Assembly (NCBI GenBank): GCA_026874595.1
Contig: CM049308.1
Span: 11,187,501-11,251,500, forward strand
Direction: 5' to 3'
Source: Sipunculus nudus
Lineage: Eukaryota > Annelida > Sipuncula > Golfingiida > Sipunculidae
Length of the DNA stretch: 64,000 nt
The first letter of the stretch is position 1. Every line of letters begins with the position of its first letter. Position numbers and translations under genes: made by a program. The notes below the pieces were generated by a model that searched no databases, was not told the origin of the DNA, and saw only the letters and a program-made list of their open reading frames with translations. Below, one piece after another: positions 40,701 to 52,700 of the stretch.

Positions 40701-43700
40701 ATATCCATATTAACAAAGTAAACCACCACCCATATCCCCTTAAATAATTTGTATTTCCAATTCTAACGTGCAATTATGTGAACCACAAATAAAAACATAA
40801 CTGAACTAAAATAAACTTATCTGGAGGAAAATTTACTAAAAATAAACCACTTGTTTAAAATCAAAATCTGATTTCTCTTCACATGACAAATGAAAATTAG
40901 ACTTTCCTAAATGACACTTTCACTGATCTTAAGATATAAAGAATTATATCAAATTTAAGAGCTGAAAATATTCAAAATGATTTGCAAATTATTCCTGATT
41001 TGAAGTTAGGTATTATGGACAAGATACAAGTGAAAAAAAAACATGGTAAATAAATATAAGAACTAGAATACGGGTAGTCGACAAGCGACTACTTGTATCC
41101 GCCTAAATCAGAGTGGAACGGGTGAAGTGTTGCATATCAGCATGGATGTCTGCAGCCAAATTGTGTATGTAGGTTGCGCTACCTACCAAAAAATCCAGAA
41201 AGCCGTCCAAGTTGTATACATATGCAAAATTTAAGGCAGATAAGTCAAACCACTATATTGTATATGAGTGATTTTTGCCCTTGGCAGACAAACAGATGGA
41301 CGCTGTGCAAAAAAGGGTTGCAGGTGGCGCCACCAGTTTGATAAAGTATGAACAAGAGCTTTGTGAGAACTCTACACATGCAAAATTTTGGCCCAATCGG
41401 TCAAACGGTTCCCTAGATATGAGCTTGGATGTCTGCAGCGTAAACTTGATTGTAGGTGGCGCCACCTGTCATAAAATCAGATAAGCTATCCAGGATGTAT
41501 AAGCATGCAGAATTTCAGGTGAATTAGTCAAACCACTGCAGAGATATGAGTGATTTTAACCCAAGGCAGACGAACAGCTGGACACTGTGCAAACATGGTT
41601 GCAGGTGGCGCCACCATTTTTTGTATATGTTATAAAGCTCTCTAAGGGCTACATTTGTGCAAAAAAATTTTCCTGATCAGTCAAACGGTTCCTGAGATAT
41701 GAGCTTGGATGTCTGCAGCGTAAACGTGAATGTAGGTGGCGCCACCTGTCATAAAATCAGAAAAGCTATCCAGGATGTATACGCATGCCAAATTTCAGGT
41801 GAATTAGTCAAGTTACTGCAGAGATATGAGTGATTTTAACCCAAGGCAGACAAACAGATGGACACTGTGCAAACATGGTTGCAGGTAGCGGCACCATTTT
41901 TGGTGTATGTTATAAAGCTCTCCAAGGGCTACATTTGTGCAAAAGAATTTTCCTGATCGGTCAAACGGTTCCCGAGATATGAGCTTGGATGTCTGCAGCG
42001 TAAACGTGAATGTAGGTGGCGCCACCTGTCATAAAATCAGATAAGCTATCCAGGATGTATACGCATGCCAAATTTCAGGTGAATTAGTCAAGTCACTGCA
42101 GAGATATGAGTGATTTTAACCCAAGGCAGACGAACAGATGGACACTGTGCAAACATGGTTGCAGGTGGCGCCACCATTTTTGGTGTATGTTATAAAGCTC
42201 TCCAAGGGCTACATTTGTGCAAAAGAATTTTCCTGATCGGTCAAACGGTTCCAGAGATATGAGCTTGGATGTCTGCAGCGTAAACGTGAATGTAGGTGGC
42301 GCCACCTGTCATAAAATCAGAAAAGCTATCCAGGATGTTTGCGCATGCCGAATTTCAGGTGAATTAGTCAAGTCACTGCAGAGATATGAGTGATTTTAAC
42401 CCAAGGCAGACGAACAGATGGACACTGTGCAAACATGGTTGCAGGTGGCGCCACCATTTTTGGTGTATGTTATAAAGCTCTCCAAGGGCTACATTTGTGC
42501 AAAAAAATTTTCCTGATCGGTCAAACGGTTCCCGAGATATGTGGGTTTATGTGTGGAAACAGACGCACAAACGGACGCAGAGCCCAGAGGAAAGGTCAGA
42601 GGTCAAAACAAAATCGGGGCGCAGCAGTTCACATGTGACCCGAACATAATCCAGGGTTTCTGAAAATTCCACCCAGCGGTTACGGAGGAGTTCTCCGGAC
42701 ACCTACGCGGCGGCGGCGGCGGCGGCGGCGGCCAGCTGAAAACATAGTATCCGCAAAACTCTGTTTTGGCGGATACAATTAATATTCTTGGAATTTCAAG
42801 CTTAAACATATAAATCCCATATTCATAAACACAAAATAAAACTTTTGGAAGAATTATATCTTGATTCAAGCGTGTGGTGCAAGCCTCCCTGATGCTTTTT
42901 CAAGCCAACCGAAGAAACATGGGCTGTTGTTGGTAAAAACATTCTAAGGGAGACAAAGTATACAGTGCATATTTATAGAGCATCTATTCAGTTATTTCTT
43001 TAATTGTTCAATTCTTCCATAGTCCTTTTTTCTTATACAGGTTTTAAGATGTCATGCTGAATTGCTGGTCAGATGTGATGGGAGTTACATATCTCTTGAA
43101 TTAATTACTTCACAACCTAATTGTCACCCTAACAGCAAGGGATTAGTGGTAAGAATGTGGTTTTCAGCCCCTAGTGTACTATTGAGTCTACTGCCCCCCC
43201 CCCCCCCCCCCCCCCCCTCTCCCGGGCACTACCCCAATTATTATAAAAGCTGCACTTAACTAACAACCTTTAAATGACAGACCAGTGATACATGATTAAC
43301 ATGGGTTAACCTGTAACATTATGTTATGTAGGGTGTGGTCAGTGGTTGGGTTATAGAGTAAGCCTTAAAGATTTGTTAGTAACCCATCCTATATGATATA
43401 TATACGAATATAACCTGTAGTAAATAACTCAAATCCCCAATCATCATCATTGCTGTATGTTTGTTTAACCAAAAGAGTCTAGAACATTACAAAAGGATGA
43501 CAATTCAAGGGATAATTTGGCTAAATTATTAGGATCTTGACCAACCACTCATATGTTAAGGAATGATTGAGGAAAAGTGTTATGACTGTGACAAATCACT
43601 GTTATCTTCTGGGACTTTTGGGTCAAATTATTATGACTGGGACAGCTCATTGGTATACTTAGTGATACTTGGGTTTAATTAAGATGACTTAGCAGATTAT

Positions 43701-46700
43701 TGATAAACTTAGGGATAAACTGAAGACTGGGTATTTTAGGAAAATTTGGGTAAAAATATGACTGGGCAGATCACCAAGACAAATCACTGATATACTTTGG
43801 GATAACCTGGAACATATCACTTGCATTCTGGTACATTGTAGAAAATTACACAAATCACTTATAAACTAAAGTATTATTGCAATATATCACTATTATATTA
43901 AAAGATATTTGAAACATATCACTGATACACTTTCAGATAACGTGGACAGATCACTGATACACTTAAGGAAATCTGAGACATATGACATATATACACAGAG
44001 ATGACTAGGTCATATCAATGATATACCTACAGATAACTCATACACTGGGAATAACTGGTAAAAACTTAATAACTAAGACATCACAGATATACTAAGGGAT
44101 AAGTGGGCTTGATTAATGATACTTATTTTCACTGGAATAGATAACTAATACACTGAATAACTGTTTAAATTAATCTGATTTGAAAAGATTGCCGATTGGT
44201 TAATGTGGATATTATTTTATTCTGAGATAATGCAGTGAAGCATAATTTATGTCAATTCAAGGTATAATATTCAGACAACTATCAGCGAGAATTATAGTCA
44301 AGGTTCTTACATGAGGATTAGCTTTGGCCAATTCCTGTTGCTCAGCTTCTTTCTGTTTCTCCTGATCTGCAAGCTTCTCCACTTGTGCCCGCGTACTCTG
44401 ATAAAAAACAAAGTAATTCATAAACACTCCAATTGTGCCTGCTAAGTCTGATAAACAAGTGACCCATGGGTCATGACGCTCAGCTGACTGGGAAGAGATT
44501 CATAAAAGGAAATTTTATCATCAGAATGGTAGATACCCATTCAACTGAAGCATCAAACAGAACAACCAACAGGCCAAGATTTAGTCTGTATTTATATATC
44601 TGAAAAATAGAGAAAAAATGTGTAAACTTTAAAAACTAGAATACGGGTAGCCGACAAGTGACTACGTGTATCTGCCAAAATCAGAGTGAAGTGAGGCATG
44701 GATTGAGTGGCAAGGGGAAACAGAGTGAGGTATGTTGCATATTAGCATGGATGTCTGCAGCCTAAATGTGTATGTAGGTTGTGCAACCTACCACAAATCC
44801 AGAAAGCTGTCCAAGTTGTATACATATGCAAAATTTTAGGCAGAAAAGTCAAACCACTGGATATGAGTGATTTTAGCCCACGGCAGACAAACAGACAGAC
44901 GCTGTGCAAAAATGGTTGTAGTTTTGTGTATGATAAAGACCTATGTGAGATCTAAACACAAGCACAATTTTGGCCCAATCGGTCAAATGGTTCCTGAGAT
45001 ATTAGCTTGGATGTGTGCAGCGTTAACTAGAATGTAGGTGGCGCCACCTGTCATAAAATCAAGAAAGCTATCCAGGATGTATAAACCTGCAAAATTTTAG
45101 GCAGATATGTCAAACCACTACAGAGAAATGAGTGATTTTAGGCCACGGCAGACCAACAGACAGACGCTGTGCAAAATGTGCAAAAATGGTTGCAGGTGGC
45201 CCCTCCAGTTTTGTGTATGATAAAGACCTATGTGAGATCTATACACATGCAAAATTTAGCCCAATCGTTCAAACGTTTCCGAGATATGAGCTTGGATGTC
45301 TGCAGCGTGAATGAGAATGTAGGTGGCACCACCTGTCATAAAATCAAGAAAGCTATCCAGGATGTATACGCATGCCGAATTTCAGGGGAATTAGTCAATT
45401 CACTGCAGAGATATGAGTGATTTTAACCAAAGGCAGATGAACAGATGGACACTGTGCAAACATGGTTACAGGTGGCGCCACCATTTTTTGTGTATGTTAT
45501 AGAGCTATCCAAGGGCTACATTAGTATAAATTTTATTTCCTGATCAGTCAAACGGTTCCCGAGATATGAGCTTGGAAAGCTGATAAAATCAAGTCCCACA
45601 GGAGCTCTCTGGAAACGAATGCGGCAACGGCGGAGGAACCCGGTCAAAAACATAGTATCCACAAAACTTCGTTTTTGCGGGTACAAAAATACAGGTGGCT
45701 CCACCAGTCTGCAGAAACTAATAAAAACACTTACAAACATCAATATCCATTCAAAGAATCATGGTGATCTCCCCATTAGTTGTTCAGCTTTTGTATCAAA
45801 TTGTCCATTATTCTGAGGGATACTTCGGAGTCCTATAGCTTGAAGGATTGAAGGATATGGGTAACAGAGACCTAATTTTAAGTTTCCACAGGCACTTTTC
45901 ATGGGCCTTCTTGCATGACAAGAATGAAGATTCTAGGTCCAGTTGTTGCGATTTGTACCCTGTTGACAGATAACCACATCTTTAAAGGTATCAAAAAAAG
46001 AGAAAAAAAATCGTAAAAATATGTAAAAATAGAGGTGGCGCACCCAGTCTGCAGAAACTGATGGAACAGGTCATGATCAATATGTATGCCGAAAATCATG
46101 ACCATCAGTGTTGTAGTTATTGAGATACTGCAGTTTTTGTATCAAATTTTCCATTATTCTGGGGGGTAATTTGGAGCCATACAGCTTAAAGAATATGGGT
46201 AACAGAGACCTAATTTCAGGTTTCCATGGAGACTTTTCATGGGTCTCCCTGAGTGTTAAGAATGAAGATTCTAGGTCCAGTTTAATGATTTGTGCCCTGT
46301 TAACAGATGTTCATAACTTTAAAGGTCTCAAAAATAGAGAAAAAATTCGTAAAAAAACCCGAACAAATACAGGTGGTGCCACCAGTCTGCAGAAACTGAT
46401 GAAACACTCCATGATCAATATCCATGAAAACAATTATGGTGATCTCTGCATTAGTTGTTCAGATACTTCAGCTTTTGTATCAAATTTTCCATTATTCTGA
46501 GCTGTACTTTGGAGTGCCATAGCTCAAAAGATATGGGTAACAGAGACCTAATTTCAGGTGTCCATGGAGACTTATCATGGGTCTCCCTGTGTGTCAACAA
46601 TGAAGATTCTAGGTCCAGTCCTTACGATTTGTACCCTGTTGACAGATAACTACATCCTGAAAGGTCTCGAAAATAGAGAAAAAAAAATTGTGAAAATTTG

Positions 46701-49700
46701 AAAAAATACAGGTGGCACCACCAGTCTGCAGGTACTGATGAAACACCTCTTGATCAATATGTATGCCAAAAATCATGACCATCAGTGTTGTAGTTATTGA
46801 GATGTTGCAGTTTGTTTTTATCAAATTTTCCATTATTCTGGGGGGTTATTGGGAGCCCCCCATAGCTCAAAGGATAGGGGTAACAGAGACCTTATTTCAG
46901 GTTTCCATGCAGACTTTTTATGGACCTCTCAGTGTGTCAAGAATGAAGATTCTAGGTCCAGTCTTTATGATTTGTGCCCTGTTAACAGCTGTTCACATTT
47001 TTAAATTCTTAAAAAATCGAAAAATTCAGGTGGCGCCACTAGTCTGCAGGAAGTGATGGAACATCTCATGATCAATACGTATGCAAAAAAAAACATGACC
47101 ATCAGTCAAGTAGTTAATGAGATATTGAAGTTTTTGTATGAAATTTTTTACTTTTCTGGGGGGTACTTTGGGGCCCCATAGCTCGAAGGATATGGGTAAC
47201 AGAGATCTAATTTATGGTTTCCACGGAGACTTTTAATAGGTTTCTCAGTGTGTCGAGAATGAAGATTCTAGGTCCAGCGGTTACGAATTGTGCCACGTTA
47301 ACAGATGACAGCATCTTTAAACGTCTCAAAAATAGAGGAAAAAATTGTAAAAAAAATCAAAAAATACAGGTGGCGCCACCAGTCTGCAGGAACTTATGGA
47401 ACATCTCATGATCAATATGTATGCCAAAAATCATGACCATCAGTGTTGTAGTTATTGAGATATTGAAGTTTTTGTATGAAATTTTTTACTATTCTGGGGG
47501 GTACTTTGGGGCCCCATAGCTCGAAGGATATGGGTAACAGAGACCTAATTTCTGGTTTCCAAGGAGATTTTTCATGGACCTCTCAGTGTATCAAGAATTA
47601 AGATTCTAGGTCTAGGCTTTACGATTTGTGCCTTGTTAACAGATGTTCACATTTTTAAAGGTCTCAAAAATAGAGAAAAAAATTTGTAAAAAATCGAAAA
47701 ATACAGGTGGCGCCACCAGTCTGCAGGAAGTGATGGAACATCTCATGATCAATATGTATGCCAAAAATCATGACCATCAGTCAAGTAGTTAATGAGATAT
47801 TGAAGTTTTTGTATGAAATTTTTGACTTTTCTGGGGGGTACTTTTGGGCCCCATAGCTCGAAGGATATGGGTAACAGAGACCTAATTTCTGGTTTCCAAG
47901 GAGATTTTTCATGGACCGCTCAGAATCCCAAGTTACAAGGTTCTAGGTTCAGCGGTTACGATTTGTGCCTGGTTAACGGACGGACAGTCGGACAGACGAA
48001 CAGACGGACAAAGAGTGATCGCTATAGCTCAGATGACTTTCAGTTAGCTGAGCTAAAAAACCACGCAAATCATGAACACTCCACTTGTGCCAGCTTAGTC
48101 TGATAAAAAAACAATGTAAGTCATAAACACTCAACTTGTGCCTGCTAAGTCTGATTAAAAAAACATATTAAGTCATAAACACTCCCCTAGTGCCTGCTTA
48201 GTCTGATAAAAAAAACAAAGTAAGTCATAAACACTCCACTTGTGCCAGCTTAGTCTGATAAAAAAACAAAGTAAGTCATAAACACTCAACTTGTGCCTGC
48301 TAAGTCTGGTTAAAAAAACAAATTAAGTCATAAACACTCCACTAGTGCCTGCTTAGTCTGATAAAAAAAACAAAGTAAGTCATAAACACTCAACTTGTGC
48401 CTGCTAAGTCTGATTAAAAAAAAAAATAAAGTCATAAACACTCCACTAGTGCCTGCTTAGTCTGATAAAAAAAACAAAGTAAGTCATAAACACTCCACTA
48501 GTGCCTGCTAAGTCTGATTAAAAAAAAACAAATTAAGTCATAAACACTCCACTTGTGCCTGCTTAGTCTGATAAAAAAAACAAAGTAAGTCATAAACACT
48601 CCACTTGTGCCTGCTAAGTCTGATTAAAAAAACAAAGTAAGTCATAAACACTCCACTTGTGCCCACGTACTCTGATAAAAAAAACAAAGTAAGTCATAAA
48701 CACTCCACTTGTGCCTGCTTAGTCTGATAAAAAAACAAAGTAAGTCATAAACACTCCACTTGTGCCTGCTTAGTCTGATAAAAAAACAAAGTAGGTCATA
48801 AACACTCCACTTGTGCCTGCTTAGTTTGATAAAAAAATCAAAGTAAGTCATAAACACTCCACTTGTGCCTGTGTACTCTGATAAAACAACAAAGTTAGTC
48901 ATAAACACTCCACTTGTGCCTGCTTAGTCTGATAAAAAAACAAAGTAAGTCATAAACACTCCACTTGTGCCTGCTTAGTCTGATAAAAAAACAAAGTAAG
49001 TCATAAACACTCAACTTGTGCCTGCTTAGTTTGATAAAAAAATCAAAGTAAGTCATAAACACTCCACTTGTGCCTGTGTACTCTGATAAAACAACAAAGT
49101 CAGTCATAAACACTCCACTTGTGCCTGCTTAGTCTGATAAAAAACAAAGTAAGTCAAAAACACTCCACTTGAGCCTGCTTAGTTTGATAAAAAAATCAAA
49201 GTAAGTCATAAACACTCCACTTGTGCCTGCTAAGTCTGATAAACAAGTGACCCATGGGTCATGACGCTCAGCTGACTGGGAAGAGATTCGCAAAAGGAAA
49301 TTTTATCATTAGAATGGTAGTATATACCCATTCAACTGAAGCATCAAACAGATTAACCAACAGGCCAAGATTTAGTCTGTATTTATATATCTCAAAAATA
49401 GAGAAAAATGTGTAAACTTTTAAAACTAGAATACGGGTAACCGACAAGTGACTACATGTATCTGCCAAAATCGGATAGTGAGGCATGGATTGAGTGGCAA
49501 GGGGAAATAGAGTGAGGTATGTTGCATATTAGCATGGATGTCTGCAGCCTAAATGTGTATGTAGGTTGTGCCACCTACCACAAATCCAGAAAGCTGTCCA
49601 AGTTGTATACACCTGCAAAATTTTAGGCAGAAAAGTCAAACCACTACATGTATATGAGCGATTTTTGCCCATGGCAGACAAACAGACAAACACTGTGCAA

Positions 49701-52700
49701 AAATCTTTGCAGGTAACCCCTCCAGTTTTGTGTATGATAAAGACCTATGTGAGATCTAAACACATGCACAATTTTGGCCCAATCGGTCAAATGGTTCCTG
49801 AGATATGAGCTTGGATGTGTGCAGCGTTAACTAGAATGTAGGTGGCGCCACCTGTCATAAAATCAAGAAAGCTGTCCACGATGTATAAACCTGCAAAATT
49901 TTAGGCAGTTATGTCGAACCACTACAGAGAAATGAGTGATTTTAGGCCACGGCAGACTAACAGACAGACGCTGTGCAAACATTGTTACAGGTGGCGCCAC
50001 CATTTTTTGTGTATGTTACAGAGCTATCAAAGGGCTACATTTGTATAAATTTTATTTCCTGATCGGTCAAACGGTTCCCAAGATATAAGCTTGGATGTCA
50101 TCAGCGTGAACGTGAACGTAGGTGGCGCCACCTGTCATAAAATCAAGAAAGCTATCCTGGATGTATACGCATGACGAATTTCAGGTGAATTAGTCAATTC
50201 ACTGTAGAGATATGAGTGATTTTAACCCAAGGCAGATGAACAGATGGACACTGTGCAAACATGGTTACAGGTGGCGCCACCATTTTTTGTGTATGTTATA
50301 AAGCAATCCAAGGGCTACATTTGTATCAATTTTATTTCCTGATCGGTCAAACGGTTCCCGAGAAATGAGGGTTTATGAGTGGAAACAGACCCACAAATGG
50401 ACACTGGATAGAGAGGAAAGGTCAGAGGTCAACGCAAATTGGTTAGGCACCAGTTCACATGTGACCCGATAATAGGTGTAAGTTTGGGAAAAATCGGTCC
50501 ATTAGTCTCCGAGGAGCTCTCTGGAAACGAACGCCGCCGGGGTGGAGGAACTCGGTCAAAAACATAGTATCCGCAAAACTTCGTTTTGGCGGATACAAAA
50601 ATACAGGTGGCTCCACCAGTCTGCAGAAACTAATAAAAACACTTAATGGTCAATATCCATGCAAAAAATCATGGTGATCTCTGCATTAGTTGTTCAGATA
50701 CTTCAGTTTTTGTATCAAATTGTCCATTATTCTGAGGGATACTTCAGAGTCCTATAGCTTGAAGGATATGGGTAACAGAGACCTAATTTCAAGTTTCCAC
50801 AGGCACCTTTCATGGGCCTCCTTGCATGACAAGAATGAAGATTCTAGGTCCAGTTGTTGCGATTTGTACCCTGTTGACAGATAACCACATCTTTAAAGGT
50901 CTCAAAAAAAAGAAAAAAATTCGTAAAAATTTGAAAAAAAATAGAGGTGGCACACCCAGTCTGCAGAAACTGATGGAACAGCTCATGATCAATATGTATG
51001 CCGAAAATCATGACCATCAGTGTTGTAGTTATTGAAATACTGCAGTTTTGGTATCAAATTTTCCATTATTCTGGGGGGGGGGTATTTTGGACCCATACAG
51101 CTTAAAGAATATGGGTAACAGAGACCTTATTTCAAGTTTCCATGGAGACTTTTCATGGGTCTCCCTGTGTGTCAAGAATGAAGATTCTTGGTCCAGTTTT
51201 TATGATTTGTGCCCTGGTAACAGATGTTCATATCTTTAAAGGTCTCAAAAATACAGAAAAATTTCGTAAAAAAAACCGAACAAATACAGGTGGAGCCACC
51301 AGTCTGCAGAAACTTATGAAACACTCCATGATCAATATCCATGCAAACAATTATGGTTATCTCTGCATTAGTTGTTCAGATACTTTAGCTTTTGTATCAA
51401 ATTTTCCATTATTCTGAGCTGTACTTTGGAGTGCCATAGCTCAAAGGATATGGGTAACAGAGACCAAATTTCAGGTTTCCATGGAGACTTATCATGGGTC
51501 TCCCTGTGTGTCAAGAACGAAGATTCTAGGTCCAGTCGTTACGATTTGTACCCTGTTGACAGATAACTACATCCTTAAAGGTCTCAAAAATGGAGAAAAC
51601 AATTCGTGAACATTGAAAAATACAGGTGGCGCCACCAGTCTGCACAAACTGATGAAACATCTCATGATCAATATGTATGTCTAAAATCATGACCATCAGT
51701 GATGTAGTTAATGAGATATTGAAGTTTTTGTATGAAATTTTTGACTATTCTGGGGGGTAATTTTGGGCCCCATAGCTCCAAGGATATGGGTAACAGAGAC
51801 CTAATTTCTGGTTTCCATGGAGACTTTTCATAGGTCTCTCAGTGTGTCGAAAATGAAGATTCTAGGTCCAGTCATTACGATTTGTGCCACGCTAACAGAT
51901 GACAGCATCCTCAAAGGTCTCAAAAATAGAGGAAAAAATCGTAAAAAATCAAACAGTATAGGTGGCGCCACCAGTCTGCAGGAACTGATCAAACATCTCA
52001 TGATCAATATGTATGCTAAAAATGAAGACCATCAGTGATGTAGTTATTGAAATATTGAAGTTTTTGTATGAAATTTTTTACTATTCTGGGGGGTACTTTG
52101 GGGACCCATAGCTCGAAGGATATGGGTAACAGAGACCTAATTTCTGGTTTCCAAGGAGATTTTTCATGGACCTCTCAGTGTGTCAAGAATTAAGATTCTA
52201 AGTCCAGTCTTTATGATTTGTGCCTTGTTAACAGATGTTCACATTTTTAAAGGTCTCAAAAATAGAGAAAAAAATTCGTAAAAAATCGAAAAATACAGGT
52301 GGCGCCACCAGTCTGCAGGAAGTGATGTAACATCTCATGATCAATATGTATGCCAAAAATCATGACCATCAGTCAAGTAGTTAATGAGATATTGAAGTTT
52401 TTGTATGAAATTTTTGACTTTTCTGGGGGGTACTTTGGGGCCACATAGCTCGAAGGATATGGGTAACAGAGACCTAATTTCTGGTTTCCAAGGAGATTTT
52501 TTATGGACCTCTCAGAATCCCAAGTTACAAGGTTCTAGGTCCAGTGGTTACAATTTGTGCCTGGTTAACGGACGGACAGACGGACAGACGGACGACGGAC
52601 AAAGAGTGATCGCTATAGCTCAGATGACTTTCAGTCAGCTGAGCTAAAAAACAAAGTAAGTCATAAACACTCCACTTGTGCCTGCTTAGTCTGATAAAAA

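Larger units (their letters stand above)
37318..41057. other. RTF1 intron j-k, mostly unique AT-rich sequence
   Basis: Apart from the miniature element at 39491-39688 and the solo end at 40240-40345, nothing is recognised. A short (AT)n run lies near 38938. No extra RTF1 exon was identified. Confidence 0.4.

Noticed and set aside
45132..52647. Many 60-126 codon frames in the large repeat blocks, recurring in several copies
   Set aside because: The same frames recur because the DNA repeats. They span palindromes and GGAC/AGAC runs and look like no known transposase.
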